Positions 7,650 through 17,433 of a DNA stretch of 51,252 bases are shown piece by piece; positions within the stretch are counted from its first letter, which is position 1; each line of letters starts with the position of its first letter. Source of the DNA: Thermoplasmatota archaeon. Lineage in GTDB: Archaea; Thermoplasmatota; Thermoplasmata; Thermoplasmatales; Thermoplasmataceae. The notes below the pieces were generated by a model that worked only from the letters and a program-made list of their open reading frames with translations, was not told the DNA's origin and did not search any database. The position numbers and the translations under genes are program-made. The stretch covers positions 1 through 51,252 of the forward strand of contig JAMDBT010000035.1 in the NCBI GenBank assembly GCA_023487205.1. The letters run 5' to 3'.

Positions 7650-8087
7650 ATGGCAAGGATGCATACCAGAAAAAGAGGAAGATCCGGATCCAAGAATGTA
7701 TTTTCTGAATCCGATCACGCTTGGGTTACCGCGACACCGGAGGAAGTGACGCAGACTGTGCTTTCGCTTAGGAGGGAGGGGCTCTCAAAGTCTGTCGTAG
7801 GAATGAGGCTAAGAGATCAATATGGCCTGCCAGGCACCAAGGTCATGCTTGGAAAGAAGCTGGGCACCGTTCTGAACCAGAACAAGCTTGGAGACGATAT
7901 CCCGGAGGACCTGAAGGGTCTGATATCAAAATACAAGAGTATTTCCAGGCACATTGGGTTGAACAGGGCAGACACTGCCGCTTCAAGGAACCGTAATCTT
8001 ATCATGGCCAAGATTCAAAGGTTGGTCAAGTACTACAAGCGAAATAATTACCTTTCAGCCGAATGGAGTCTTTCCAAGGTTCTCTAG
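7650..8087 (+). CDS. rps15: 30S ribosomal protein S15 (uS15)
   Basis: uS15 binds the central domain of 16S rRNA early in small-subunit assembly. The 145 residues include the archaeal/eukaryotic N-terminal extension M-A-R-M-H-T-R-K-R-G-R-S-G-S, rich in basic residues, followed by the helical S15 core. That core contains D-L-K-G-L-I-S-K-Y, H-I-G-L-N-R-A-D-T-A-A-S-R-N-R and the C-terminal L-V-K-Y-Y-K-R-N-N. The stop codon directly abuts the ATG of the RecJ-like gene, so the two are co-transcribed. An S15 and RecJ-like pair is a common arrangement in archaea. Confidence 0.97.
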   Translation: MARMHTRKRGRSGSKNVFSESDHAWVTATPEEVTQTVLSLRREGLSKSVVGMRLRDQYGLPGTKVMLGKKLGTVLNQNKLGDDIPEDLKGLISKYKSISRHIGLNRADTAASRNRNLIMAKIQRLVKYYKRNNYLSAEWSLSKVL

Positions 8088-9434
8088 ATGCTCTCCAGAG
8101 TCCTGGAAAAGGAGCTTATCGACGAGCTTAGGACACTGAAAGACAAAATATCAGAAGAGGAATTTATCAGGGTCATCGCCCATTATGACGGTGACGGAAC
8201 CAGCGCTGCCATTGTGCTTGCCAAGGCGTTGATCAGGGAAAAGAAGAAGATCCACCTGAGCTACATCAAGAATCTTGACGGGAGCAATTTTCGGGAGAGG
8301 ATAGAGGAGTATCCGGACACATTCACTGTTGTGGTTGACGCAGGATCGGAACAGTGCAGGTTTGTGCCTGAAAAGGAAAACCTTGCGATTCTGGACCACC
8401 ATTTCTACCAGAAAGGTTCGTACAAAGCTCTCAATATCAATGCCCGGAACCACGGAATTGACGGGACCAGGGGGGCGTGCGGGGCAACAATGGCCTATAT
8501 CGCATCCCTTGCCCTCAACGAGAAGAACAGCGATCTTTTTCCGTTTTTCCTCTCTGGCGCGATTGCGGACAAACAGGACATCGGTGGTTTCTCCGGACTT
8601 AATGTCAGGTTGATAGAGGAATATGGCCAGAAGTACAAGAAGGCAAGAACGCTGAACCTTGAGGGGAAAGACATGGTGGAATCCCTTTCCTACTCTACGG
8701 ACCCGTTCTTTGAAAGTATTTCCGGCAACGCTGAAAATTCAAAGAAATTGCTCCTTAAGGCGAAAGTTGACCCTAACAGGAAAGCCGTCGACCTTACGGA
8801 AGACGAGAAGAGATCCCTGGAAAAGCTGCTTGCGGTTAAGTTAATTTCACAGGGGGTCGGCCCGGAAGCTCTTGTGTACCTGGAAACGGACATTTACACT
8901 TTCCCCGGAATCGATTTTTCCTCCAAGGAAATCAGTTCGATCATCGACGGGAACGCCAAGCTTGACAAGAATGCCATTCCGGTTCAGTTCTTTCTTGGTG
9001 ACGAATCAATGAGAGGGGAGTGTGTAAGCAACTGGCGCAAATACAAGAGCAGACTCATTGACTATTCATACCGCGCTTTTAAGGAACTTTTCGAAGAATC
9101 GCATTTGAGATATTTCTATGCCCCGGAATCCGAAATGGCTGGGTCCATTAGCGGTCTTCTGGCCCTTTACCTCGCTCCACAGGACAAGCCACTCATAGGG
9201 TTCAATGTTAGCGACGAAATAACAAAAGTTTCGGGCCGCGCCGGGAGGAAATTGGTCAATAAAGGGCTGAATTTATCCGTTGTCATGCGAAGTGCTTCAG
9301 AGACCGTTGGAGGAAGCGGTGGCGGACACGACATCGCTGCCGGTGCGACAATCCCGAAGGGAAAAGAATCACAATTTATCCACGCGGCTAACGCAATAGT
9401 GAAGGATCAGCTGGATCCTAAGGCTGCTGCCTGA
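8088..9434 (+). CDS. RecJ-like DHH/DHHA1 phosphoesterase or exonuclease
   Basis: A 448-residue DHH-superfamily enzyme. Motif I appears as A-H-Y-D-G-D-G (His32, Asp34, Asp36), motif II as V-V-V-D-A-G (Asp84) and motif III as L-D-H-H (103-105). Together these form the two-metal phosphoesterase centre. The C-terminal DHHA1 domain shows its substrate-binding signature G-G-S-G-G-G-H-D-I-A-A-G. Archaeal members act as single-strand-specific nucleases, some as the GAN exonuclease bound to the GINS replication complex, others in RNA decay. The sequence alone does not decide between these roles. The ATG follows the rps15 stop with no gap, implying translational coupling. A RuvC/YqgF-like gene follows on the same strand after about 180 bases. 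Confidence 0.88.
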   Translation: MLSRVLEKELIDELRTLKDKISEEEFIRVIAHYDGDGTSAAIVLAKALIREKKKIHLSYIKNLDGSNFRERIEEYPDTFTVVVDAGSEQCRFVPEKENLAILDHHFYQKGSYKALNINARNHGIDGTRGACGATMAYIASLALNEKNSDLFPFFLSGAIADKQDIGGFSGLNVRLIEEYGQKYKKARTLNLEGKDMVESLSYSTDPFFESISGNAENSKKLLLKAKVDPNRKAVDLTEDEKRSLEKLLAVKLISQGVGPEALVYLETDIYTFPGIDFSSKEISSIIDGNAKLDKNAIPVQFFLGDESMRGECVSNWRKYKSRLIDYSYRAFKELFEESHLRYFYAPESEMAGSISGLLALYLAPQDKPLIGFNVSDEITKVSGRAGRKLVNKGLNLSVVMRSASETVGGSGGGHDIAAGATIPKGKESQFIHAANAIVKDQLDPKAAA

Positions 9435-9617
9435 GTTCGTCACTCCCGTTGTCGACATTTACCAGAATATTGCGGTCGTTGAACCCACGGATAGCCCTCG
9501 ATGCAATGGAGAAATTCCGTTTCCTCGGCTTATTTCCTATTGCAGGCCACGCCGGGTTCCGGCATGATCTGGAAAATCCGGCAAAAGATTAAACGTGAAA
9601 TTGCAATAAGTTATCGA

Positions 9618-10265
9618 ATGAGAAGGGTGGGTGTCTATACCCAGGACTTCAAGTTTTACCGCGATGTTATTGACCTGCTTAGGAGATGGGGGATTCCCTT
9701 CGTGAGCCTTGAGCATCCGCATGCCTTTTCCGGGGATGTTGTCATAGTGCTGAGTTCTTTCAAGGACCCGGATTATGGATCACTGCAGGAGAGGTTCTAT
9801 AATCCCAGAAAGGCGGTTAGATTCGCGTTTGCCAGGCTCCTCGGCAAGAGTGCTTTCTCCATGGTTGTGGTGGGGATAGATCCGGGTCCCAGGCCGGGGC
9901 TTGCTGTTGTGTGCGACGGAGTCCTCACGGAAGCGACAGAGTGTCCCGGTATTGATGCACTGGCAGCGGAAGTCGGGGATATACTGAATCACTACCTTTA
10001 CCGGGATGTGGTGGTGAGAATTGGAAATGGGGACCGACCTAACAGGGAGGCCATCATATCATCATTGAAAGGATTGAATGTCCTGACCTATCAGGTCGAT
10101 GAGTCAGGAACCACAATTAAGTACAGAAACGAGAACAATGCCATTTCCGCTGCGAAAATAGCGATGGCGGTGGCGCTCCCTGACGGCGCTGGCAGGAAAC
10201 AGAAAAAGCGGGCAAACTTCGTAGAAAGGAACTTTATTACGATAAGGGGAGTGCTCGGCGCCTAG
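9618..10265 (+). CDS. RNase H-fold (RuvC/YqgF-like) protein, putative nuclease
   Basis: A 215-residue protein. The C-terminal half carries an RNase H-fold signature: strand V-V-V-G-I-D-P-G-P-R-P-G-L-A-V (Asp88), then V-V-R-I-G-N-G-D-R-P-N-R, then Y-Q-V-D-E-S-G-T-T, which resembles the V-D-E-R-x-T-T motif of YqgF, and finally N-A-I-S-A-A-K-I-A. The pattern suggests a metal-dependent nuclease of the RuvC or YqgF group, acting on branched DNA or on RNA. The N-terminal 80 residues form a separate domain beginning M-R-R-V-G-V-Y-T-Q-D. The open frame extends upstream to 9501, but the extension is low in conserved-looking features. The ATG at 9618 is preferred because an A/T box (ATTAAA near 9587) lies about 28 bases before it. 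The stop overlaps the convergent surface-protein gene by 4 bases (CTAG). Confidence 0.7.
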   Translation: MRRVGVYTQDFKFYRDVIDLLRRWGIPFVSLEHPHAFSGDVVIVLSSFKDPDYGSLQERFYNPRKAVRFAFARLLGKSAFSMVVVGIDPGPRPGLAVVCDGVLTEATECPGIDALAAEVGDILNHYLYRDVVVRIGNGDRPNREAIISSLKGLNVLTYQVDESGTTIKYRNENNAISAAKIAMAVALPDGAGRKQKKRANFVERNFITIRGVLGA

Positions 10266-11041
10266 GATTTCTTCTTCCGCCACTTCGGAATGCTGAACTT
10301 GGTTTTCCTTTTCCCCCCGCCAAGAATAATGAGTATCGCAAAAGCTATACCGGCCGCAGCCAGGTAGTAGATCCAGTCGTAGTTGGGTGGAGTCCCGTAG
10401 TAAAACGCGGTATTGCCCGTAGCCGAAACCTGGGAATTGCTGACCTTGACTGATATTGTGTGTTCACCATCGGAAAGACTGGGGTATGCCAAGTCCATGG
10501 TAATGTTTTCAGAACCATATGGCCCCAGGCTTGGGACGGTCTTCTCTGCAACTTGAGTCCCGTCGATATAGAACATAACGGTAAAGTTGTAAATGGCGAC
10601 GGGTCCGTTGTTGGTCAGAGTAGCGTGAAGTACAATCGGGCTCAGAACATTAACCAGCACTGTGCTGTTGGAAACCACATAATCGCCGCCAACTGTGGCT
10701 GTGGCTACAACATGTATAATGAGGGTCTGAGCGGCATCAGGAGATACCACGTTTACCTTGAAATACGGAGAATTCGGACTGAGAGAGTGGTTGGTAGTAG
10801 TTGGACTAATCCCCGTGAGATTGTACCCTGCGGTGTAGACTGTGACGCTGTAGTTTGCCCAGCCGTAGGTGCAGTTGATGTAGAGGCTGAAATTCTCCCC
10901 GGTGTACACATAAGCTGGTGCAGTGGTGGTCGCATGGAATATGCTTGGATGTGGCGTTGCGGCCGCAGTGCTTCCGGCGATCGCAGGAACAAAAGCAAAT
11001 AACGAAACCGCCAGGAGGACTATGATCTTAGCGGGATTCAC
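10262..11041 (-). CDS. Exported, membrane-anchored CARDB-like surface protein
   Basis: A 259-residue protein with an N-terminal signal peptide (about 1-23, A-I-A-G-S-T-A-A-A) and a C-terminal membrane helix (about 224-242). The helix is followed by a strongly basic cytosolic tail, so the bulk faces the outside. The ectodomain is rich in Asn, Ser and Thr with many N-x-S/T glycosylation sequons. Its second half (about 130-215) resembles a CARDB or similar beta-sandwich with L-T-N-N-G-P-V-A-I-Y-N-F-T-V and D-G-E-H-T-I-S-V-K-V. Its start codon overlaps the aglB stop by 4 bases, so the two are translated together. It is probably a partner or substrate of the glycosylation machinery, but this is inferred from position only. 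Confidence 0.75.
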   Translation of the reverse strand: MNPAKIIVLLAVSLFAFVPAIAGSTAAATPHPSIFHATTTAPAYVYTGENFSLYINCTYGWANYSVTVYTAGYNLTGISPTTTNHSLSPNSPYFKVNVVSPDAAQTLIIHVVATATVGGDYVVSNSTVLVNVLSPIVLHATLTNNGPVAIYNFTVMFYIDGTQVAEKTVPSLGPYGSENITMDLAYPSLSDGEHTISVKVSNSQVSATGNTAFYYGTPPNYDWIYYLAAAGIAFAILIILGGGKRKTKFSIPKWRKKKS

Positions 11042-14000
11042 TTTTTCCGCCCCCGTATGCTTGCGACAACGAGGCCACCGACCACGGAACCGATTGTGAT
11101 GATTATGCCTATGAACAGCGTCATCTCCGGGTTTCCACTATAATTGGCAATCACGGAATTTCCGGTGGGATATGTCGTGAGCACGGGAATATTAGGATAT
11201 TGCGGAATAAGGTGAAGACTCTTCGTGGAATTCTGCAAAGTGGCATAGACGGTGACGGACGGCGGAGTAGACTGGGAAGTCCCATTAGGCGAAAGAACGA
11301 GATAAACTGTGGCAGTCTGGTTCATTATCAATGTCAGTTTCGACTCGGTGATGTTATTATATGAGAAGCTCAGGTTCCAGCCAGTATACAGTGACTTGTT
11401 CGCGGATAAGTTTACAGTTTCCTTTCCATTGCCAGTGTTCCCTACCTGGAACTGAACATAAATGTCCTTCTGGTGAGGCTCTCCCACAGTATTGATTGTC
11501 GTCAACGTGAAATTGTAAACCTGAACTACATTAACGCTCAAGTCGCCGGTATAATTGTCAATCCCATAATTTACCGTAACCGGGATGCTATCCTTACCTG
11601 CCGGGGCATACCTGGAGATGTTGACCGTAACGTTGACCGTTATGTTCTTACCGGGTGACATGGATTTAGACGTGGTCTTGTTGAAGACCATCCCCCACGA
11701 ACCGTTTCCCGAGGAAAATGTCACGTTAGCAAAAGATTTGCCCGTATTGTTCAGGTAAAAGGTAAAGTTTGCCTCTGACCCGGGGAGAACGCTAGACTTT
11801 GGCCCGGCAAGCTGGCCCAAGTCGAAGGCATATCCGTAATTCCTCTGCAGGCCCAATGTGATATACGTACCGTATGACACGACAGCAGTAATGTCACTTT
11901 GGTACGTCGTGGTGAAATTAACACCGTCGTAGGTGGCATTGTATGATTCGGATGCCGAGAATCCATAAGATTGCAATCCAAGGAATATGCTTCCGACGGA
12001 ACTGTTGATCATCATTTTGAAGTTGCCTCTAATTATAGTCACATCAGTATTGATCAACTTGGTACCTACTGAAACCGCAATACCTGCCACCGTACCCGGA
12101 CTCATTGTTAAATTGAGCGGATTTGTTCCAGAGAAAGCGGAAATCTGGTCAGTTCCGGTGAATATCGTGCCCGCAGAGGGATTGATCGCATAGATGGAGT
12201 ACGATCCCGACATAACCCCCACGCTGTACCATCCGCTTGCGTTAGCTATCGTGGAGTTAACGTAGAGTCCGCTTGAATTGAGAACGGTTACATTGGTATA
12301 GGGAACAACAGCGAGGCCATTCAGCGCATATCCATCCATGTAATCAATGAATTTGTTCGCAGCAACGCTTACGTTAATCCTTTCTGCGCCCGACACGGAA
12401 AAGAGTGTCGTTCCGAGTATCTTGAAGTCTCCAGAGCGATTGGATTCCAGGAACTGGAACAGGACCGAATACGAACCTCCGGGAAGACTGTAGGAGCCAC
12501 CAGTCAGATTGAGCCTGGCGTTTCCGTAATTGAGGTAATAATTACCACTCTGGATGCTCTTGGAGTTCGTGAATTGCACGCTGTACGAGGTGCCGAACGG
12601 TAAGGAAAGTGTGGCGTTCTTGTTCAGGCTAAGTTCCTTGATCGCAGATCCGGAGGGCCCCGAAGCATACACAGTATAGTTACCGATTGGAACCGGTTCT
12701 GCCTTGCTGAACCGGGTTCCAGTGGCATTGAACAGGGTAATGTTTGTTGCGCCATTCACGCCCACGGAAATGTCTACGCTTACCTGTATGTTAGTAGATT
12801 CGTTCGCCCCCTGAACTGCAATCAGTGCTGGCGTTGGATCCAGATATGCCTCACTGCTTGAGAATGCGAGAGTGTAAATTCCCGGGGAAACGCTTCCCGA
12901 AAACGTCCCATCTGTCATTGGAATGGAGTAGTTAGACGTACCCGAAAGTCTAGCATTTCCGGTATAGTTGGCAATCCCATCTCCAATCAGCAGGTCCGCT
13001 GAAATCTGGTACGTGCGAAGGCTCGCGTGGACTGCAATTGCAGGTGACGATACCGACGCTGATGAAGTGTAGAAGTAGGGACTGACATAGACGGCCCGGA
13101 GCCCCGAACTTATCGAAGATGGGTAGTACAATGCTACCGTTCCGGATGCAGGTACTCTCTGGAAGGAGTACATCGTTCCTCCTCCCCACACTTCAATTAC
13201 ACCGGAATCCAAAAGGCTCGTTCCACCGCTTGTTGAAGAATATACGGACACGGACAGGTTTGCGTTTAGATTCATGGTTATATTCATCGAAATACTGGAG
13301 TAGATGCTGATGACTTTCGTTCTCGAATAAACGACACCCACCGATACACCCTGGGACTCTACCGTGTAGGTACCCTTTGGAATAAGGATAGAGGTCTGAC
13401 TGTACGGACTTAGGTAATAATCCTGAAGCCACCCATCTGATCCAATTATCTCATAATACCCGCTGAACGTCCCATTTCCTGGGACACCAGCAGTGAGATT
13501 AACAAACACTCCTTGCGAAAGGCTCATTGAAATGTAGGTGGATGAATTCAGAATGAAACTATCCAAGGCAACGCTGCTTCCACGTACGGCATATAGAGTA
13601 TATACTCCCAGCGGAAGAGAGATCGCAAATGACCCGTTCGAAGTAGTTGTTGTGTTCCAAGAGGTCCCTGTTACGCCATTCTGGAAAAATTGGATGCCCG
13701 TCGGGCTGCTAATCCCACCAATAATTCCACTAACTGTCGCCGTGGGCAAAGGGGTAAGATTCACGGTCTCATTCAGATTCCATGCCGCGAAGGTAGCCTG
13801 CTGGATTCCAGATACCAGGCCTTTGTCTGATAGGTAAATGCCATAGGTGCCGGGGTTAACCCAGAAGTTTGCAAATCCCGTTGCATTCGTGACATTATAC
13901 GCGGTTCCTGACGGACCTTGCAACGCTACACGTACATCAGGGAGACTTTTGGCACCCAGCTGCGCGCTGACAAAGATAGAGTTTTTCTCAATGATCAAGT

Positions 14001-17000
14001 TCTGATTCAGGGTCAATCCGTTGCTGACTAAAATGTTGTTAATCCCACTGTACGTTGACCCGCCCGTGGTTATGTTAACAGAGTAGTTGTAAAGCGGAAG
14101 ATTCGCAAAATTGTAAGATCCTCCCACAATGGGCACCGAGAACGAGACGTCATTGGATGCATTGTAAAAAGTGACGGACCCGGAATCAATGGTTCTGGTA
14201 AAGTCAGGAGCTACTTTTTCTCCTTTCTGGTAAGGCGCAGCCTGAAACTGAAACTCTACAGCCCCGGAGACCTTGGTGGATCGTAACTGAAAATTCTTCA
14301 CTATGAAATAACTGGGCAACCCGTCGTTAGAGTTAACCCCCAGTGAGGTTCTTTCGGCCTGGGCCTGACTCACATAAACCTTGCTGTACTGAAGCGAGGT
14401 GGTTCCAGCGTCGAATACCTTGTTATACTTCCCAGTGCTGAAAAGCAGGGTATCATTTCCAGGCACTGCTGTAAGGTTGTAATATCCATTGGCATTCGTG
14501 GCAACTGTGTCGTGCGGAATTCCGTACTGGTCGAAAAGTGTGGCGTATATGCCTCCGTCAGGCTGCCCATTGGGCAACGTAACCCTGCCGGTGACTGTGG
14601 CTCCCGGATAGTACCCCACAATCGTATCCGATCCGCTGACAATCTGGTTTGTTGGCGGGAAGATGTATGTCGTACCAATATTCTTCGTGTGATAATAGTA
14701 GGCCTGCTGCAATGGAATGATCTGCCACGCGCCAGTATGGTTCTGGTAGTTCGTGTAAGGATTCCACGGGATTCCCATGTAAAGGATTTCGAAATGGCTC
14801 ATGTTGTGCGCGGGCATTATGGAGTATGTGCCCTGCCCGAACGTGAGTCCTGGAATACCCGAAGTATTCCCTGTATCGTATGGGGAATAACCGAAGAAGA
14901 ACCGATATATGGAAGTGTTGTAGAAGTCCGGTTTGTAATTTATATTATAGTTCACGGGAACCGCACCGTTTGGAAGTTTGTTGAGTGAATAAGTTGATCC
15001 GTTGGCAACTATTGCCGTGATCTGATAGTAATTATATGGAACGACTTCACCGTTGCTGGTATAGCTCGGCCTATCCGTAAGGTACGTCGGAGCATAAAAT
15101 ATGCCGGGGTTTCCTCCAGACAGGGGAATAAGGGAGTGATCGATTCCCACGTATTTTATGTTGTAACCCGTAATTCTTTCCAGTAAAGTGTAAAGATTGA
15201 CGATGGTGGAAGTTGGGTACATATAAGAGAGCTGCCCTGCGACGAGGGCAAAATATGCATTCTCACTGGAAATGCTTGAAATGAATGGACCGTATTCCTT
15301 GGGGTTTTCCGAGATCAGGTTCGAGAAACCGAGCGGGTTGGCCGCAATACGGGATATATTACTAGCCTCTTTCCAGCCGAGGTACTGGGACAAAGCATTC
15401 ATTATGGTCTGGTTATAGGAGGAACCGCTGTGGACATATGCTCCTTCCAGGACACGTGCAGTGAAAAGGGATATGTCCTGGCTCTGGTTCTGTGCTAGAA
15501 GTACCTGGCCTGCAACTTCATATCCCTGCTGGAAGTCGTCGGCAACACTGGGATGATGTCCCTGTGACATCTCCTGAAATCCATAATCCCACCACGAGAC
15601 ATATGCCGGTCTCTGGTTCATAGGCACATTCGTATCTTGCGTCGATAGCCACGAAAATGCCCGGGACAGCGGTGTGGTTGAATTAGTTATGAAAAACCCT
15701 GATGCCCCAGCAAACTGCGGATTGGACGAGGAATAATTCGCAGGCTTCAGGAACGACGGCAAATCATTGTAAATTTGTTGATTTATTGGGTTTGCTGAAT
15801 TCGCAGGAACCCCCGAAGTTACGGTTTCGAAGCCCGATGGTATTACCAGCAGAACAACTATCGATATCGAGAACAGTGCAGTAATCCAGTTGTGCCCGCC
15901 CTTGAGCTTTCTGAAACCGGTTCTTGTAGTATCCCTCTTGGATAGTTGTTTGTCCACCTGGAGAATCCCGATAAAGTAGGAAAGCAAGGCTGCCCCCAGG
16001 ATTGCGTATGCAGGAGCTGCGGTTACGTTGAACCGTGCCGCAGCAAAGCTCATATAAATAGAAACAAGTGAAAACACCAGGAGATACGTCTGGGTATCCT
16101 TTCTCTGCCTCACGAACTGATACGCAAGATAAGCGACTCCCCCCATTCCCAGGATGAATTGCGCGGCGCCAAATCCGGAAATGTACTGACCGAGCTGTGG
16201 GGCAGCAGCCTCAGCAATTGTCGCGTATACCCTGGACTTTATGAAGTAGCCTTCCCCACTGAGCAGGGACTGAAGTAGTGCAGGTTTGAAAACCTCAGCA
16301 GCACCTATGATTGCCAGAAAAACGATCGCGAATGAAGGAAGACTCAGGAGCCAGGGTCTTCCAGATAAAAGGGACATAAATAATCCAAACAGGATAACAC
16401 CGAGTCCGAGGTACAGGGCCGGGTAGTACCAGTAATTGGCGAATCCAGTTGAGACTCCGTCATAATAGTAGAGCGACATCAGAAACGAAATGGAGACGTA
16501 CAGAATTGTCAGGACATTGATGTAGACAAAACTACGCTTCATGAAAATGTTGACTATAATCTGTACAAACGCGTAAATCAGCACTATGGCCTCTATGTAC
16601 GCATATCCCTGCCAGGAAAGCATCAGCCCCCCCATAGAAGCGCCAGACAGGGCACCATATATCAAACCGAGCCGGTTATTTGCGAGATATGCCATTAGTG
16701 CAGATGGCATCTTCCGAATTTCACGCAAGCTGGGGCCCAGAAAATCTTTGGACATGGTGTTTATGGCCTTTCCGAAGAAATAAATGGTAAAAAAGGCAAA
16801 TATTAGTTCTGGAGTATGCATTCTTCCATCCGACAGGACCCCTGAGGAAAGGTTGCTGGGCATCAATGTGTACAGTATCGCAGCGATCGCCCCGGTCTTT
16901 TTCCCAAAGACCTCAGCCGCAATGAGATATACCGGGATGATCAGGAGCGCCCCGAAGACCGCGTCAAATTCAAGGAATGTGAGTTTCGCCGGATACAGAG

Positions 17001-17337
17001 CACCGCCCATGAAAGGCGCCAGCACCTCAGCTATGAATACTATGAAAAGGTGAAAGAAAGGCGGCCTCGGATTTAGAGCGCCTATTGGGTAATTTAGAGA
17101 ATAATCGTAGTAAATCCAGTGATGGTCCTGGATAAAAGTGGAGATTAACCTGAAATTGTAGTATGGATCACTTCCCCCCGAAACATACAGCCCGGCACCC
17201 AGGGAAGAGGAAACCGAGAAATAGTTCGCAAGGAACAGGTAGAGTGTCATAAGGAGTGCGAGAATTGCCACTTCCGGGTTGCGACCAAAAAAATTCTGCA
17301 ATCTTTGCAGCGAAGATTCGTGAGCGTCTTCCATCAA
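11038..17337 (-). CDS. aglB: Oligosaccharyltransferase AglB/STT3 fused to a giant beta-sandwich ectodomain
   Basis: A 2099-residue protein. Residues 1-905 are an archaeal STT3/AglB, which transfers a lipid-linked glycan to Asn in N-x-S/T sequons on the outer face of the membrane. It has about 12-13 membrane helices (to about 502) and the first-loop acidic motif S-D-P-Y-Y-N-F (56-62). The T-I-A-E motif lies at 373-376 and the hallmark W-W-D-Y-G at 582-586. A possible DK-type motif, G-I-D-H-S-L-I-P, lies at 731-738. From about 910 onward come roughly 1150 extra residues of repeated beta-sandwich segments: carboxypeptidase-regulatory-like units (V-T-G-R-V-T-L-P-N-G) and PEGA or CNA-B-like units (G-x-Y-x-[VL]). 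NEW3/CARDB-like modules near 1820-2050 come before a final membrane helix and R-G-R-K-K. Usual AglB length is 800-1000, so this is more than double. The extension is dense in sequons, so the enzyme may modify itself. Confidence 0.93.
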   Translation of the reverse strand: MMEDAHESSLQRLQNFFGRNPEVAILALLMTLYLFLANYFSVSSSLGAGLYVSGGSDPYYNFRLISTFIQDHHWIYYDYSLNYPIGALNPRPPFFHLFIVFIAEVLAPFMGGALYPAKLTFLEFDAVFGALLIIPVYLIAAEVFGKKTGAIAAILYTLMPSNLSSGVLSDGRMHTPELIFAFFTIYFFGKAINTMSKDFLGPSLREIRKMPSALMAYLANNRLGLIYGALSGASMGGLMLSWQGYAYIEAIVLIYAFVQIIVNIFMKRSFVYINVLTILYVSISFLMSLYYYDGVSTGFANYWYYPALYLGLGVILFGLFMSLLSGRPWLLSLPSFAIVFLAIIGAAEVFKPALLQSLLSGEGYFIKSRVYATIAEAAAPQLGQYISGFGAAQFILGMGGVAYLAYQFVRQRKDTQTYLLVFSLVSIYMSFAAARFNVTAAPAYAILGAALLSYFIGILQVDKQLSKRDTTRTGFRKLKGGHNWITALFSISIVVLLVIPSGFETVTSGVPANSANPINQQIYNDLPSFLKPANYSSSNPQFAGASGFFITNSTTPLSRAFSWLSTQDTNVPMNQRPAYVSWWDYGFQEMSQGHHPSVADDFQQGYEVAGQVLLAQNQSQDISLFTARVLEGAYVHSGSSYNQTIMNALSQYLGWKEASNISRIAANPLGFSNLISENPKEYGPFISSISSENAYFALVAGQLSYMYPTSTIVNLYTLLERITGYNIKYVGIDHSLIPLSGGNPGIFYAPTYLTDRPSYTSNGEVVPYNYYQITAIVANGSTYSLNKLPNGAVPVNYNINYKPDFYNTSIYRFFFGYSPYDTGNTSGIPGLTFGQGTYSIMPAHNMSHFEILYMGIPWNPYTNYQNHTGAWQIIPLQQAYYYHTKNIGTTYIFPPTNQIVSGSDTIVGYYPGATVTGRVTLPNGQPDGGIYATLFDQYGIPHDTVATNANGYYNLTAVPGNDTLLFSTGKYNKVFDAGTTSLQYSKVYVSQAQAERTSLGVNSNDGLPSYFIVKNFQLRSTKVSGAVEFQFQAAPYQKGEKVAPDFTRTIDSGSVTFYNASNDVSFSVPIVGGSYNFANLPLYNYSVNITTGGSTYSGINNILVSNGLTLNQNLIIEKNSIFVSAQLGAKSLPDVRVALQGPSGTAYNVTNATGFANFWVNPGTYGIYLSDKGLVSGIQQATFAAWNLNETVNLTPLPTATVSGIIGGISSPTGIQFFQNGVTGTSWNTTTTSNGSFAISLPLGVYTLYAVRGSSVALDSFILNSSTYISMSLSQGVFVNLTAGVPGNGTFSGYYEIIGSDGWLQDYYLSPYSQTSILIPKGTYTVESQGVSVGVVYSRTKVISIYSSISMNITMNLNANLSVSVYSSTSGGTSLLDSGVIEVWGGGTMYSFQRVPASGTVALYYPSSISSGLRAVYVSPYFYTSSASVSSPAIAVHASLRTYQISADLLIGDGIANYTGNARLSGTSNYSIPMTDGTFSGSVSPGIYTLAFSSSEAYLDPTPALIAVQGANESTNIQVSVDISVGVNGATNITLFNATGTRFSKAEPVPIGNYTVYASGPSGSAIKELSLNKNATLSLPFGTSYSVQFTNSKSIQSGNYYLNYGNARLNLTGGSYSLPGGSYSVLFQFLESNRSGDFKILGTTLFSVSGAERINVSVAANKFIDYMDGYALNGLAVVPYTNVTVLNSSGLYVNSTIANASGWYSVGVMSGSYSIYAINPSAGTIFTGTDQISAFSGTNPLNLTMSPGTVAGIAVSVGTKLINTDVTIIRGNFKMMINSSVGSIFLGLQSYGFSASESYNATYDGVNFTTTYQSDITAVVSYGTYITLGLQRNYGYAFDLGQLAGPKSSVLPGSEANFTFYLNNTGKSFANVTFSSGNGSWGMVFNKTTSKSMSPGKNITVNVTVNISRYAPAGKDSIPVTVNYGIDNYTGDLSVNVVQVYNFTLTTINTVGEPHQKDIYVQFQVGNTGNGKETVNLSANKSLYTGWNLSFSYNNITESKLTLIMNQTATVYLVLSPNGTSQSTPPSVTVYATLQNSTKSLHLIPQYPNIPVLTTYPTGNSVIANYSGNPEMTLFIGIIITIGSVVGGLVVASIRGRKK

Positions 17338-17370
17338 AGCCTAACCTAGGGAAGCGTAATGCAATCACTC

Positions 17371-17379
17371 TATAAAATA
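17371..17379 (-). promoter_or_regulatory. TATA box of aglB
   Basis: On the minus strand the box reads TATTTTATA, centred about 38 bases before the aglB ATG at 17337. The predicted transcript would carry a leader of about 10 bases. This is the only promoter-like element before the aglB and surface-protein operon. Confidence 0.55.
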
Positions 17380-17433
17380 CTACTTTTGCAGTGGAAAGCG
17401 TAAAATACTGAAGAATATACGAATCGCGCTTAT

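Noticed and set aside
9435-9595. A minus-strand frame ending near 9420 that reads protein-like (N-I-L-V-N-V-D-N-G-S-D-E-L)
   Set aside because: No ATG, GTG or TTG start occurs between the upstream in-frame stop and the frame's end, and no promoter or ribosome site is placed for it.
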